A stretch of 64,000 bases of DNA from Falsiroseomonas oleicola (GTDB lineage: Bacteria > Pseudomonadota > Alphaproteobacteria > Acetobacterales > Acetobacteraceae): positions 139,115 through 203,114 of the forward strand of contig NZ_JAERQM010000006.1 in the NCBI RefSeq assembly GCF_019029495.1, in the 5' to 3' direction. This document shows, piece by piece, positions 16,295 to 25,403 of the stretch. Positions within the stretch are counted from its first letter, which is position 1. The number at the start of each line of letters is the position of its first letter. The notes under the pieces were generated by a model. The model was not told the origin of the DNA. It saw only the letters and a program-made list of their open reading frames with translations, and did no database searches. Made by a program: the position numbers and the translations under genes.

Positions 16295-17676
16295 CAAAAC
16301 GGGTCCTTGGGCTGGGGGCAGGCGGCGATGCCGGCGCGTTGCAGGGCACCGGCGGCGCGGAACAGCAGATCCTCTCGCCAGGGCGGGGCGATGAGTTGGA
16401 CACCGAGCGGCAGGCCATCCGGCCCGGCCATGGGCACGGAGAGCGCTGGCAGGCCTATGGCCGAAATCGGCTGGGTGAACCAGCCAAGCTGCGGCCGGGC
16501 GGGCACCATCCGGCCGTCGATGTCGATCATCGCGGTGCCGATCGGCGGGGCGGCGAAGGGGGTGGTGGGGGTCAGCAGCAGGTCCCAATCGGCGAAGACC
16601 GCCCGCGCCGCCCGCTGCCAGGCCGCGCGCACCCGCTGCGCCTGGATCAGCCAGGCGGCCGGCAGCAGCGCGCCGCCGAGGAAGCGGTCCCGGGTCAGCG
16701 GGTCGTACGCCCCGGCGCGGGCGCGCAGGTCCGGCAGGTGCAGGTTGCCGCCCTCCGCCAGGGTTATCAGCAGTGCGGCGGCGCGGCCCTCGGCGGCCAA
16801 GGGTGGGGCGATGCGGGTGGTGGCGCCGAGTGCGGCGGCGGCGGTCTCCATCGCCGCGAAGCAGGCGGGCTGGCCGCCCTCGGCGAAATGGCCACTGGCG
16901 ATGGCGATGCGCAGGCCGGCGATGCCCGCCTCCGCCAGGCCGGAGACGGGCTCCGCCGGGCGGTCCTGCTGCACCGGGTCCTCCGGATCACGGCCCTGCA
17001 TGACGTCATAGGCCAGCGCCAGGTCGTCCAGGCTGCCGGCCAGCGGCCCGATATGGTCGAGCGAGGCGGAAAACAGATGCGCGCCGCGCCGCGACAGCCG
17101 CCCATAGGTCGGCTTCAGCCCCCAGATGCCACACAGCGCCGCCGGCACGCGGATCGAGCCATTGGTGTCCGTGCCCAGCGCGATCGGCACCAGCCCCGCC
17201 GCCACCGCCGCCGCCGAACCGCCGGAGGACCCGCCGGCGACCCGTGCCAGGTCATGCGGGTTGCGGGTCGGGCCGTCATGGTCGTTCTCGGTGGTGAAGC
17301 CGAAGGCGAATTCATCCATGTTCGTGGCGCCGACCAGGATAGCGCCAGCGCTGCGCAGCCGCGCCAGGGCGAAGGCATCGGCAGCGGCGGGCGGGGCCCC
17401 TCGCCGGATGCTGGACCCGGCGAGGGTGGCCATGCCCGCGATGTCGAACAGGTTCTTCACGGCGATGGGCACGCCGGCCAGCGGCCCGGGGTCCTGCCCG
17501 GCGGCCAGCGCCGCATCAACCGCCGCCGCCTCCGCCCGCGCCCGCTCCGCGGTGATGGCGGTGAAGGCGTTCAGGCGTGGATTGGCAGCGGCGATGCGCG
17601 CCAGGGCGGCGTCCACTGCCTCCGCTGCGGGCAATTGCCGCGCGCGGATGGCGGCGGCCAAGGCCGTGGCGCTCAT
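16294..17676 (-). CDS. atzE: AtzE-family amidase (1-carboxybiuret hydrolase type)
   Basis: A 460-residue amidase-signature hydrolase with Lys74 (IAVKN), the GGSSGGS motif (148-154) and Ser174 in [10 protein letters not shown], the Lys-Ser-Ser catalytic triad. Gene order with a small DUF4089 gene before it and a DUF3225 gene after it assigns it to the AtzE family, which hydrolyses 1-carboxybiuret as a complex with AtzG. The start overlaps atzG by ATGA. Related amidases act on other ureides, so the substrate is inferred from context. Confidence 0.87.
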   Translation of the reverse strand: MSATALAAAIRARQLPAAEAVDAALARIAAANPRLNAFTAITAERARAEAAAVDAALAAGQDPGPLAGVPIAVKNLFDIAGMATLAGSSIRRGAPPAAADAFALARLRSAGAILVGATNMDEFAFGFTTENDHDGPTRNPHDLARVAGGSSGGSAAAVAAGLVPIALGTDTNGSIRVPAALCGIWGLKPTYGRLSRRGAHLFSASLDHIGPLAGSLDDLALAYDVMQGRDPEDPVQQDRPAEPVSGLAEAGIAGLRIAIASGHFAEGGQPACFAAMETAAAALGATTRIAPPLAAEGRAAALLITLAEGGNLHLPDLRARAGAYDPLTRDRFLGGALLPAAWLIQAQRVRAAWQRAARAVFADWDLLLTPTTPFAAPPIGTAMIDIDGRMVPARPQLGWFTQPISAIGLPALSVPMAGPDGLPLGVQLIAPPWREDLLFRAAGALQRAGIAACPQPKDPF

Positions 17677-17861
17677 GGTGAGGCCCTGAAGATGGGGGCG
17701 GGCTCGTCCTCCAAGGTCAGCGGCACCCGGCCGATCAGCGCGGCGGCGCCGGCCGCGACCTGAAGCGTGGCAACGATGCCGGGCAGATGCGCCGGCGCGA
17801 TGGGAAAAGATAGGGCGGCGGCGGCGGCCTTGGCATAGGCCTCGAAATCCGGCTGGGTCAT
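17673..17861 (-). CDS. atzG: AtzG-like small amidase subunit (DUF4089)
   Basis: A 62-residue protein with the DUF4089 pattern (FEAYAKAAAAALSFPIAPAHLPGIV.TLQVAAG, ending [10 protein letters not shown]). AtzG is a GatC-like partner that stabilises AtzE and completes its active site. Its stop overlaps the amidase ATG by 4 nt. It begins the operon; a sigma-54-like element ends 13 nt before the ATG and an FNR-like box lies further upstream. Confidence 0.85.
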   Translation of the reverse strand: MTQPDFEAYAKAAAAALSFPIAPAHLPGIVATLQVAAGAAALIGRVPLTLEDEPAPIFRASP

Positions 17862-17874
17862 GCGCCTGCCGCAG

Positions 17875-17888
17875 GCAAGGCGCGTGCC
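17875..17888 (-). promoter_or_regulatory. Possible sigma-54 (-24/-12) element upstream of atzG
   Basis: On the minus strand GGCACGCGCCTTGC has GG and GC separated by exactly 10 bp and matches GGCACG-N4-TTGC. Transcription would start only about 2 nt before the atzG ATG and leave no ribosome site, so this is weaker than the element at 35587. It is kept because the same motif precedes the other allophanate-type locus. Confidence 0.35.
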
Positions 17889-17912
17889 GCCGCCATCACG
17901 TCGACGCGAGAC

Positions 17913-17926
17913 ATGATCGGGATCAA
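17913..17926. promoter_or_regulatory. FNR/FixK-like operator upstream of the universal stress protein
   Basis: ATGATCGGGATCAA matches TTGAT-N4-ATCAA at all but the first position. Its centre lies about 70 nt before the USP ATG (17990), a distance similar to that for the perfect box at 3143. Two-domain universal stress proteins are common members of FNR/FixK regulons. It sits between divergent genes, so it could also affect atzG. Confidence 0.55.
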
Positions 17927-17989
17927 GGCGCCGCCACGCCGCGCACCGCCAATCTGCGCGCCACGGCAACAAGAACTGGGGTGCGCGTC

Positions 17990-18835
17990 ATGGCCTTGCG
18001 GGATCTGCTGGTGCATCTGGATGGCTCGGCACGCGCGGCGGCGCGGCTGGATTTCGCCGCGGCGCTGGCCGCGCGGCATGATGCGCATCTCATCGGGCTG
18101 CATGCGGTGGAGGCATCGCTGCCCTTCGCCATCCCGGGCGATGCCGCCGCCGCCACCTTCGGCCAGATCGCCGAACGCTTCCGGGCGGAGGCCGCCGCCA
18201 AGGCGGCCCGGTCGCGTGCCGCCTTCGAGGACAAGATCCGCCGCGACGGGCTGCGCGGCGAGTGGCGGGAGGCCGATACGCTGCCCGCCGACGCCGTGGC
18301 GCTGCATGCGCGCTATGCCGACCTGGCGGTGCTGGGCCAGCCGGAGCCGGACAGCGCGGAGGCGACGGAGGACGGCGCCATCCTGGATGCGGCGCTGTTC
18401 CAATCCGGCCGTCCCGTCGTGGTGTTGCCCTTCGCCGGCCGTTTCACCACCGCGCCCGACCACATCATGATCGCCTGGAATGCGGGGCGGGAGGCGACGC
18501 GGGCGGTGCATGACGCGCTGCCCCTGCTGCAGGCGGCGGCGAAGGTAACGGTGATGGCGGTCAATCCGCGGCTGGGCATCGGTGGCCATGGCGACGTGCC
18601 CGCCGCCGATATCGCCCTGCATCTGGCCCGGCACGATGTGCGGGCGACCGCGCGGCATCTGGTGGCTGAGGATCTGCGGGAGGCGGATGTGCTGCTGAAC
18701 GAGGCCGCCGATACCGGCGTCGGGCTCATCGTGATGGGCGCCTATGGCCATTCCCGGCTGCGCCAGATGATCCTGGGCGGCGTCACCCGGGGCATCATCG
18801 GGCGCATGACGGTGCCCGTCCTGCTGTCGCACTGA
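17990..18835 (+). CDS. Universal stress protein, two Usp domains
   Basis: A 281-residue tandem UspA protein. The first domain (1-145) begins LRDLLVHLDGS. The second (about 155-281) begins HIMIAWNAGREATRA and ends with the ATP-site pattern MGAYGHSRLRQMILGGVTRGI...PVLLSH. The first domain lacks that glycine motif and is probably degenerate. ATG 17990 has GGGG 8 nt before it; a GTG three codons upstream is the alternative. The FNR-like box suggests induction under low oxygen. Confidence 0.88.
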   Translation: MALRDLLVHLDGSARAAARLDFAAALAARHDAHLIGLHAVEASLPFAIPGDAAAATFGQIAERFRAEAAAKAARSRAAFEDKIRRDGLRGEWREADTLPADAVALHARYADLAVLGQPEPDSAEATEDGAILDAALFQSGRPVVVLPFAGRFTTAPDHIMIAWNAGREATRAVHDALPLLQAAAKVTVMAVNPRLGIGGHGDVPAADIALHLARHDVRATARHLVAEDLREADVLLNEAADTGVGLIVMGAYGHSRLRQMILGGVTRGIIGRMTVPVLLSH

Positions 18836-18848
18836 AAGCGCGTCTGGC

Positions 18849-19994
18849 TCAGCGCGCCAGCGACCTGCCGGCCAGCACCGCGAGCAGGCCGGCCAGCAGC
18901 AGCGGCAGGGTGGCGAGCGACCAGGACAGGGTGGCCAGGGCGCCGATCAGCGGCGGGGCCAGAAGCTGCGCCAGGTTGTTGCCCTGGATCACCAGCCCGA
19001 CGGCCGGCGCCAGCAGCGCCGGGCTGGGCACGGCGCGCGGCAGCAGCGCGAAGCAGGCGGCTGGCAGCAGGCCGCCGATGGCGCAGGCGAGAACGGCCAG
19101 GCCTGTCACCACGAACGGGTCGGGCACCACGTAGACCCCCGCGGCCATCACCGCCATGCCCAGCGCGCCCACCACCACCAGCCGGTCCGGCGCCACGCCC
19201 CGGCCCATCAGCAGGCCGGAGACGAGGTTGCCGCCGGCATTGGCCAGGGCGGCCACCGCCGCCGCCGCCCCGGCCCCGCCGGTGCCGGCGCCCAGCGATT
19301 CCAGCCGTGCCGGCAGGAAGGCGGCGATGCCGAAATACATGACGTTGTAGGTGGCGAAGACCGCCGCGATGCGCAGCGGCGCCCGCGCTGCGACCAGGGC
19401 GCGGAGCTGGGCCTGGATCGGTGCGCCGGTCGGCGCCGTGGCGGCGCCTGCCCTCGGCACCAGCGTCCAGCAGGAAAGGGTGGCGGCGCCCAGCAGCAAG
19501 GCCAGCGTCATCCAGGCGAAGCGCCAGCCGGCCGCCTCCACCAGCGGGGCGCTCAGCAGGCCCAGTGCGATGCCGGCCGGCATGTAGGTGCCCCAGAGAC
19601 CCATGGCGAGGCCGCGATCCTGCGCCGCGACGCTGGCCGCGATCAGCCCCGGCGCGGCGACGGCCAGCAGCAGGAAGCCCGCCCCCTCCACCACCCGCGC
19701 CAGCAGCAGCAAGGCGGTGTTCGGCGCCAAGGCCGCGCCCACGGCCGCCAGTGCGCCCAGCGCCAGCCCGGCCAGCAGCGCCCGTCGCGGCCCGATGCGC
19801 GCGGCGGCCAGCCCGATCGCCAGCCCGCCCAGCGCCGCCATCAAGGCAAACAGAGAGACGAGCAGCGCCGCCCCGGCCAGACCGAGGCCGAATTCGGCGC
19901 CGATGGTGGTCATCGCCGCCGGCACCTTGCCGATCTGCGCCGCGCCCAGGATGCCGGCCGCCAGGATGGCGGCGACGGGGGCCCAGCGCGTCAC
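18849..19994 (-). CDS. MFS transporter
   Basis: A 381-residue permease with about 12 hydrophobic segments and the cytoplasmic loop ARIGPRRALLAG after helix 2, typical of the major facilitator superfamily (CynX/NimT or sugar-efflux-like group). The start codon is GTG. It follows the VOC gene by 11 nt, so they are likely one transcript. The substrate is not deducible. Confidence 0.82.
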   Translation of the reverse strand: MTRWAPVAAILAAGILGAAQIGKVPAAMTTIGAEFGLGLAGAALLVSLFALMAALGGLAIGLAAARIGPRRALLAGLALGALAAVGAALAPNTALLLLARVVEGAGFLLLAVAAPGLIAASVAAQDRGLAMGLWGTYMPAGIALGLLSAPLVEAAGWRFAWMTLALLLGAATLSCWTLVPRAGAATAPTGAPIQAQLRALVAARAPLRIAAVFATYNVMYFGIAAFLPARLESLGAGTGGAGAAAAVAALANAGGNLVSGLLMGRGVAPDRLVVVGALGMAVMAAGVYVVPDPFVVTGLAVLACAIGGLLPAACFALLPRAVPSPALLAPAVGLVIQGNNLAQLLAPPLIGALATLSWSLATLPLLLAGLLAVLAGRSLAR

Positions 19995-20005
19995 GGCCGG
20001 CTGGA

Positions 20006-20389
20006 TCAGCCGCGGCGCTCGATCAGTTCCACGCGGACGCCATCCGGCGCCTGGAGGAAGGCGATACGGACGCCGGGCCGCGCCTCGGTGGGGCCGGAGA
20101 TCAGCGGCACGCCCTTGGCCTTCAGATCGGCCAGGGCGGCATCCAGGTCATCGACGCCGAGGCCGATATGCTCGATGCCGAGGAAGGGCGGCGCCGGCGG
20201 CGCGGCGGTGTCGGCCGGCACCTCCTCGACGAACAGCGGCACGCCAGCCAGGTCCAGGATGATCCGCAGACGGCCGCCCGGGGTCACGCGCTGCTTGATC
20301 TCGGCGCCGAAGGCCGAGACATAGACGGCGACGGCGGCCTCGGGGTCCGGGCTGCGGAGGTGGATGTGGTCGAATCGATAAGGGCTCAT
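20006..20389 (-). CDS. VOC superfamily (glyoxalase/dioxygenase fold) protein
   Basis: A 127-residue protein with two beta-alpha-beta-beta-beta modules: FDHIHLRSPDPEAAVAVYVSAFGAE and GIEHIGLGVDDLDAALADLKAKG, ending PDGVRVELIERRG. The His of HIHL and the Glu of VELIE are at the usual metal positions. Members include glyoxalase I, methylmalonyl-CoA epimerase and ring-cleavage dioxygenases; this one cannot be placed. It is divergent from the TetR gene, which shares its 89-nt promoter region. Confidence 0.82.
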   Translation of the reverse strand: MSPYRFDHIHLRSPDPEAAVAVYVSAFGAEIKQRVTPGGRLRIILDLAGVPLFVEEVPADTAAPPAPPFLGIEHIGLGVDDLDAALADLKAKGVPLISGPTEARPGVRIAFLQAPDGVRVELIERRG

Positions 20390-20456
20390 AGCTTCTTTTC
20401 GCCCATTCCGGGGCCGGACTCCAAGAGGGGCATGCGTGGGGATGGAAACATGACGA

Positions 20457-20480
20457 ATGATGGATTAGATTATTCATCAT
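20457..20480. promoter_or_regulatory. Putative TetR autoregulatory operator
   Basis: ATGATGGAT-N6-ATTCATCAT (arms matching at 8 of 9 positions) overlaps the tetR start codon (20479) in a strikingly AT-rich stretch. Its placement suits self-repression. The block GATTATT recurs in the AT-rich spacer in front of the RND operon. Confidence 0.5.
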
Positions 20481-21120
20481 GAGCACAACCACCAAGGACA
20501 CCCCGGCCCGCCGCGGCGCGAGCGCGGAGGACACGAAGCGCCGTATCGAGGATATGGCGGAAGCGCTGTTCCGCTCGATGGGCTACCAGAAGACCACGGT
20601 GGCGGACATCGCCCGCGAACTGGGCATGTCGCCGGCCAATATCTATCGCTTCTACCCCTCCAAATCCGCGATCAACGAGGCGATCGCGGCGCGGATGCTG
20701 AATGGGGTGGAGGCGGAGCTCTGGGCCATCGCCCGCAGCCAGGCGCCGGCGCCGGAGCGGCTGAGGACCCTGCTGAACACCCTGCACAACCGGCATATGT
20801 CTTTGTTTTTCAAGGAGCGCCGGCTGCATGACATGGTGACCGCCGCGATGGCGGAGCATTGGGGCGTGGTGGAACGCTTCATTGAGGGCATCCGCACCGC
20901 GATCCGCCATGTGCTGCTGGACGGCATGGCGAGTGGCGCCTTCGGCCGGCTGGATCCGGAAGTGACGGCCGGTTCGGTGAAGATGGCGGTGATCGGCTTC
21001 ATGCACCCCGTGCTGATCGCCGAATGCGGCCTGCGGCAGGTGTCGGAGGAGGAGATGGCGCGGGACCTCTCCGCGATGATCGACCTGCTGCTGCGGGCTC
21101 TGCGCCCTGACGCATGCTGA
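20479..21120 (+). CDS. TetR/AcrR family regulator of the RND operon
   Basis: A 213-residue regulator. The N-terminal helix-turn-helix is IEDMAEALFRSMGYQKTTVADIARELGMSPANIYRFYPSKSAI (about 24-66); the C-terminal half is a ligand domain of unknown specificity. It lies 65 nt upstream of and in the same direction as the RND adaptor/pump genes, so it very probably represses them and itself. Confidence 0.88.
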   Translation: MSTTTKDTPARRGASAEDTKRRIEDMAEALFRSMGYQKTTVADIARELGMSPANIYRFYPSKSAINEAIAARMLNGVEAELWAIARSQAPAPERLRTLLNTLHNRHMSLFFKERRLHDMVTAAMAEHWGVVERFIEGIRTAIRHVLLDGMASGAFGRLDPEVTAGSVKMAVIGFMHPVLIAECGLRQVSEEEMARDLSAMIDLLLRALRPDAC

Positions 21121-21127
21121 CTGACGA

Positions 21128-21158
21128 TTATTGACTTTCATCAATCAATAACCATACT
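21128..21158 (+). promoter_or_regulatory. Promoter and candidate operator of the RND pump operon
   Basis: TTGACT (21131-21136), 16 nt, then CATACT (21153-21158) resembles a housekeeping promoter. It is overlaid by the inverted repeat TTATTGA-N10-TCAATAA (21128-21151), a likely TetR target. The nested TTGA-N6-TCAA also satisfies a loose FixK-type core, so oxygen control cannot be ruled out. The AT-richness contrasts with the surroundings. Confidence 0.5.
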
Positions 21159-21185
21159 CGCTGGCAGACAGCCCGCGAGCCCCCC

Positions 21186-22307
21186 ATGCCGATCTCCCGC
21201 CCGACCACGCTGCTGCTGAGCCTGCCGGTGCTGACCGCGATGGGCATGGCGACGCTGACCGCCTGCAATGGCGAAGCCTCCCCGCCCGCCGCCGCCGAGG
21301 CCATGCCACCGCGCCCCGTGCAAGTGGCGGAGGTGCGGCTCTCCTCCGGTGATTCCACCGCCGCCCATACCGGCGTGGTCCGGGCGCGGCGGGAGGTGGA
21401 GCTGGGCTTCCGGACGGGCGGGCGGATCGTCAGCCGGACGGTGGAGGTGGGCCAGGCGGTGACCGCCGGCCAGGTCCTGGCGCAGCTCGACCCTGCCGAC
21501 CTGGCCCTGTCGTTGCGCGCGGCGGAGGCCGACCTCGCCTCGGCGCAGGCCCAGGCCCGGCAGGCCCGCAACGACGCCGTGCGGTCGCGATCGCTGCGCG
21601 CCGCCGGCCATGTCGCCGCCGCCTATGACGACCAGCGCGTCGCCGCCGATCGCGCGGCGGCGGAACGTGTGGCCAGTGCCCAGGCCGCCCTGCAACTGGC
21701 GCGCAACCGCCTGTCCTATGCCACGCTACGCGCCGCCGGCCCCGGTGTGGTGACGGGGCTGCTGGCGGAGGCTGGGCAGGTGGTGACGGAAGGCCAGGGC
21801 GTGCTGCGCCTCGCCGATCCCGCCGAGCGCGAATTGCAGGTGGCGGTGCCGGAATCCGCCTTGCCCGACCTCGCCCAGGCGCAGGCCGAGGTGCGCTTCT
21901 GGGCGCGACCGGATGTCGCCCTGCGCGCCACGCTGCGGGAGGTCGCGCCCCAGGCCGATGCCGCGCTGCGCACCTATGCCGTGCGTTTCGCCTTGGCCGA
22001 TGCGCCGGACTGGGTGGCGCTGGGCATGACCGGCACGGTGCGGCTGACCCGGCCCGGCGTGGCCTCCGCCAGCCTTCCGCTCTCCGCTTTGCACGATCGC
22101 GGCCAGGGGCCGATGGTCTGGCGCGTGCTGCCGCAGGGGCGGATCGAGGCGGTGCCGGTCAAGGTGCGTGCCCTGGCGTCCCAGACGGTCGAGTTGGAAG
22201 GCCCCCTCGCCCCCGGCGATCAGGTGGTGGCCCTCGGACCGCAGCTTCTCGACCCCGGCCAGCGCGTGCGGGTGGTCCAGAACCGCCTCGCCGCGACGCT
22301 GCGCTGA
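21186..22307 (+). CDS. RND efflux periplasmic adaptor lipoprotein
   Basis: A 373-residue membrane-fusion protein with lipobox LTAC (Cys27). It has a biotinyl-lipoyl half-motif GFRTGGRIVSRTVEVGQAVTAGQVLAQLDP, an alpha-hairpin about 105-175, a second lipoyl half and a beta-barrel, as in AcrA/MexA-type adaptors. It connects the pump at 22320 to an outer-membrane channel that is not encoded here. No clear ribosome site precedes ATG 21186. Confidence 0.9.
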   Translation: MPISRPTTLLLSLPVLTAMGMATLTACNGEASPPAAAEAMPPRPVQVAEVRLSSGDSTAAHTGVVRARREVELGFRTGGRIVSRTVEVGQAVTAGQVLAQLDPADLALSLRAAEADLASAQAQARQARNDAVRSRSLRAAGHVAAAYDDQRVAADRAAAERVASAQAALQLARNRLSYATLRAAGPGVVTGLLAEAGQVVTEGQGVLRLADPAERELQVAVPESALPDLAQAQAEVRFWARPDVALRATLREVAPQADAALRTYAVRFALADAPDWVALGMTGTVRLTRPGVASASLPLSALHDRGQGPMVWRVLPQGRIEAVPVKVRALASQTVELEGPLAPGDQVVALGPQLLDPGQRVRVVQNRLAATLR

Positions 22308-22319
22308 GAGCTCGGGAAA

Positions 22320-25300
22320 ATGGACCGCTTCAACCTTTCCGCCTGGGGCGTGCGCAACGGCGCGCTGACCCTGTTCGCCATGCTGATGCTGGCCGTGCTC
22401 GGCACCGGCGCCTATCTGCGGCTCGGCCGGGCGGAGGATCCCTCCTTCACCCTGAAGGTCATGGTGGTCTCCGCCGCCTGGCCTGGCGCCACGGCGGCGG
22501 AGATGCAGGCGCAGGTCGCCGATCGCATCGAAAGCCGGCTTCAGGACCTGGCGCATCTCGACACGCTCCAGACCTATGTGCGGCCCGGCAATGCCGTCAT
22601 CACCATCACGCTGCGCGACACCACGCCGCCGCGCCAGGTGCAGGCCCTCTGGTACCAGGTGCGCAAGAAGGTCGGCGACATCGCGCAGAACCTGCCCGCC
22701 GGGGTGCGCGGACCGTTCTTCAATGACGAGTATTCGGATGTCTATTCCGCCGTCCTCGCGCTGACCGGGGCCGAGAATCCCGAGCTGGTGCGCCAGGCGG
22801 AGCAGATCCGCCTGCGCCTGCTGCGCGTGCCCGGGGTGGAGAAGGTCGCGATCCAGGGCGAGATCGAGCAGCGCATCCATGTCGAGGTCAGCCATGCCCG
22901 CCTCGCGACGCTGGGCATCGCGCCCAGTGTGATCCTGGACGCGCTGGCGCAGCAGAACCCCGTCGTGCCGGCGGGCGTGGTGGAAACCGGGCCGCTGCGC
23001 GTGCATCTGCGCGTCGGCGGCGGGCTGGATGGGCTGGAAGCGATCCGCAACGTCCCCGTGAGCGCAGGCGCGGGACGCACCGTGCGGCTGGGCGACATCG
23101 CCGAGGTCTCCCGCGGCCTGGCCGATCCGCCGAGCACGGCGGTGCTTCATGACGGCGCCGGAGCGGTCATGATCTCCGTCGTCAAGCAGCCCGGCTTCAA
23201 CGTGCTGGCGCTGGGCGAAAGCCTGCGGGTGGCGCTGGCGGAGGTGCGGCGCGACCTGCCGCTCGGCCTGGACTTGCAGGCGGTGTCCGACCAGCCGCAG
23301 ATCGTGGCGGAAAGCGTCGCGGAGTTCCTGACGAAATTCGTCGCGGCGCTGACCGTGGTGCTGGTGATCTCCTTCCTCTCTCTCGGCTTCCGCGCCGGCA
23401 TCATCGTGGCGCTGTCGGTGCCGCTGACGCTCGCTGCCGTTTTCCTGATGATGCTGTATTGGGGCATGGAGCTGGAGCGGATTTCGCTCGGCGCGCTGAT
23501 CCTGGCGCTCGGCCTGTTGGTGGATGACGCGATCATCGCCATCGAGGCGATGGTGGTGAAGCTGGAGGAAGGCTGGGACCGCACGCGGGCGGCGGCCTTC
23601 GCCTGGGGCAGCACGGCGGGGCCGATGCTGTCCGGCACGCTGGTGACCATGGCGGGCTTCATCCCGGTGGGCTTCGCGGCTTCGACCAGCGGCGAGTATG
23701 CCGGCGGCATCTTCTGGGTGGTGGGCGGCGCGCTGCTGGCCTCCTGGCTCGTCGCCGTCTGGTTCACGCCCTGGCTCGGGGTGAAGCTGCTGCCGACGCC
23801 GAAGCATGTGGTGCATCACGACACGCTGTATGATGGGCGCTTCTACCGGATGCTGCGGCGGCTGGTGGCCTGGTGCGTGGATTTCCGCTGGCTGGTGCTG
23901 GCGGCGACGCTGGCGGTGCTGGTGGCGGGCTTCGTCGGCATGGGCCTGACCAAGAAGCAGTTCTTCCCCACCTCCGCCCGGCTGGAACTGCTGGTGGATG
24001 TGAACCTGCGGGAGGGCGCCAGCTTCGCCGCCACCCGCGCGGCGCTGGAGCGCGTGGCGGCGGTGGTCGCCGATGATCCGGATGCGGTGATGTCCACCAC
24101 CTATCTCGGCGCCGGCGCCCCCCGCTTCTTCCTGGCGCTGAATCCCGACCTGCCGAACGAGGCCTTCGGCAAGCTGGTGATCCAGGCGCGCGACGTGCCC
24201 GCCCGCGAAAGGCTGCGGGAGAAGATGATCGGCTTCGCCGAATCCGGCGCGGTGCCGGAGGCGCGCATCCGCGTCTCCCGCCTCGATTTCGGGCCGCCCG
24301 TCGGCTTCCCCGTGCAGTTCCGCGTCGTCGGCGGCCAGCCCGATGCGCTGCGCCAGGCGGCGGAGAAGGTGATGGCGGCGCTGCGGGCCATGCCGGGCAC
24401 GCGGGACGTGCAGCTCGCCTGGGGCGAGCGCGCCCCTTCCCTGCGGCTGGTGCTGGATGAGGATCGCGTGGCGCAGCTTGGCCTGTCGCCACAGGCAGTG
24501 GCGCAGTCGATGCAGGCATTGGTATCCGGCGTGACGGCGACGCAGTTGCGGGAGGGTTCGCGACTGGTGGATGTGGTGCTGCGCGCCCCGGCGGCGGAGC
24601 GCCTCGGCCTCGCCAACCTCGCCGACCTGACCCTGGTGACAAGCGCCGGCCCGGTGCCGCTCGGCCAGGTGGCGCGGCTGGAGCCGGTGATGGAGGAGCC
24701 GATCCTGTGGCGCCGCAACCGCGAGCCCTTCCTGACTGTGCGCGCCGATGTGGCGCCGGGCCTGCAGCCGCCGGATGTGACCGCCGCCGCGCTGCCGCGG
24801 ATCCAGGAGATCGCGGCGCGGCTGCCGGTGGGCATGCGCATCGACACCGGCGGCGCGGCGGAGGAATCCGGCAAGGCCAATGCCAGCCTCTTCGCCCTGT
24901 TCCCGGCGATGGTCGCGGTGATGCTGCTGATCCTGATGATCCAGCTTCGGCACTTCGGGCAGGTGGCGCTGGTGGTGGCGACGGCGCCGCTGGGCATTCC
25001 CGGCGCGGCGGCGGCGCTGCTGGTGATGGACATGCCCTTCGGCTTCGTCGCGCTGCTCGGCGTGATCGCGCTGGCGGGGATGGTGATGCGCAACACGCTG
25101 ATCCTGGTGGACCAGGTGCGCCAGGATGTGGAGGCCGGCATGCCGCTGCGCGAGGCCATCATCGAAAGCAGCGTGCGCCGCGCCCGGCCGGTGGTGCTGA
25201 CGGCGCTGGCGGCGGTGCTGGCCTTCGTGCCGCTGACGCTTTCGGTCTTCTGGGGTCCGATGGCGGTGGCGATGATCGGCGGGCTGCTGCTGGGCACGGT

Positions 25301-25400
25301 GGCGACGCTGCTGGTGGTGCCGGCGCTGAATGGGCTGGCGCTGGGGCGCGGGGCGCGGAAGGCGGCAATGCCGGCGGGCGCCTTCGCGCCCGCCGAGTAA
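22320..25400 (+). CDS. RND efflux permease (AcrB/HAE1-like)
   Basis: A 1026-residue inner-membrane proton-driven pump. The N-terminus NLSAWGVRNGALTLFAMLMLAVLGTGAYLRLGRAEDPSF, the periplasmic porter domains and the TM4 motif LALGLLVDDAIIAIEAM, with paired Asp residues needed for proton relay, are all present, and the length is standard. It begins 12 nt after the adaptor gene. The substrate is unknown. It ends 3 nt from the convergent D-aminoacylase gene. Confidence 0.92.
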   Translation: MDRFNLSAWGVRNGALTLFAMLMLAVLGTGAYLRLGRAEDPSFTLKVMVVSAAWPGATAAEMQAQVADRIESRLQDLAHLDTLQTYVRPGNAVITITLRDTTPPRQVQALWYQVRKKVGDIAQNLPAGVRGPFFNDEYSDVYSAVLALTGAENPELVRQAEQIRLRLLRVPGVEKVAIQGEIEQRIHVEVSHARLATLGIAPSVILDALAQQNPVVPAGVVETGPLRVHLRVGGGLDGLEAIRNVPVSAGAGRTVRLGDIAEVSRGLADPPSTAVLHDGAGAVMISVVKQPGFNVLALGESLRVALAEVRRDLPLGLDLQAVSDQPQIVAESVAEFLTKFVAALTVVLVISFLSLGFRAGIIVALSVPLTLAAVFLMMLYWGMELERISLGALILALGLLVDDAIIAIEAMVVKLEEGWDRTRAAAFAWGSTAGPMLSGTLVTMAGFIPVGFAASTSGEYAGGIFWVVGGALLASWLVAVWFTPWLGVKLLPTPKHVVHHDTLYDGRFYRMLRRLVAWCVDFRWLVLAATLAVLVAGFVGMGLTKKQFFPTSARLELLVDVNLREGASFAATRAALERVAAVVADDPDAVMSTTYLGAGAPRFFLALNPDLPNEAFGKLVIQARDVPARERLREKMIGFAESGAVPEARIRVSRLDFGPPVGFPVQFRVVGGQPDALRQAAEKVMAALRAMPGTRDVQLAWGERAPSLRLVLDEDRVAQLGLSPQAVAQSMQALVSGVTATQLREGSRLVDVVLRAPAAERLGLANLADLTLVTSAGPVPLGQVARLEPVMEEPILWRRNREPFLTVRADVAPGLQPPDVTAAALPRIQEIAARLPVGMRIDTGGAAEESGKANASLFALFPAMVAVMLLILMIQLRHFGQVALVVATAPLGIPGAAAALLVMDMPFGFVALLGVIALAGMVMRNTLILVDQVRQDVEAGMPLREAIIESSVRRARPVVLTALAAVLAFVPLTLSVFWGPMAVAMIGGLLLGTVATLLVVPALNGLALGRGARKAAMPAGAFAPAE

Positions 25401-25403
25401 CGG

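Noticed and set aside
21726-24953. 1075-codon open frame antisense to the RND genes
   Set aside because: High GC keeps antisense frames open; the translation is His/Gln/Arg-rich without domains, while the opposite strand encodes a full RND adaptor and pump.
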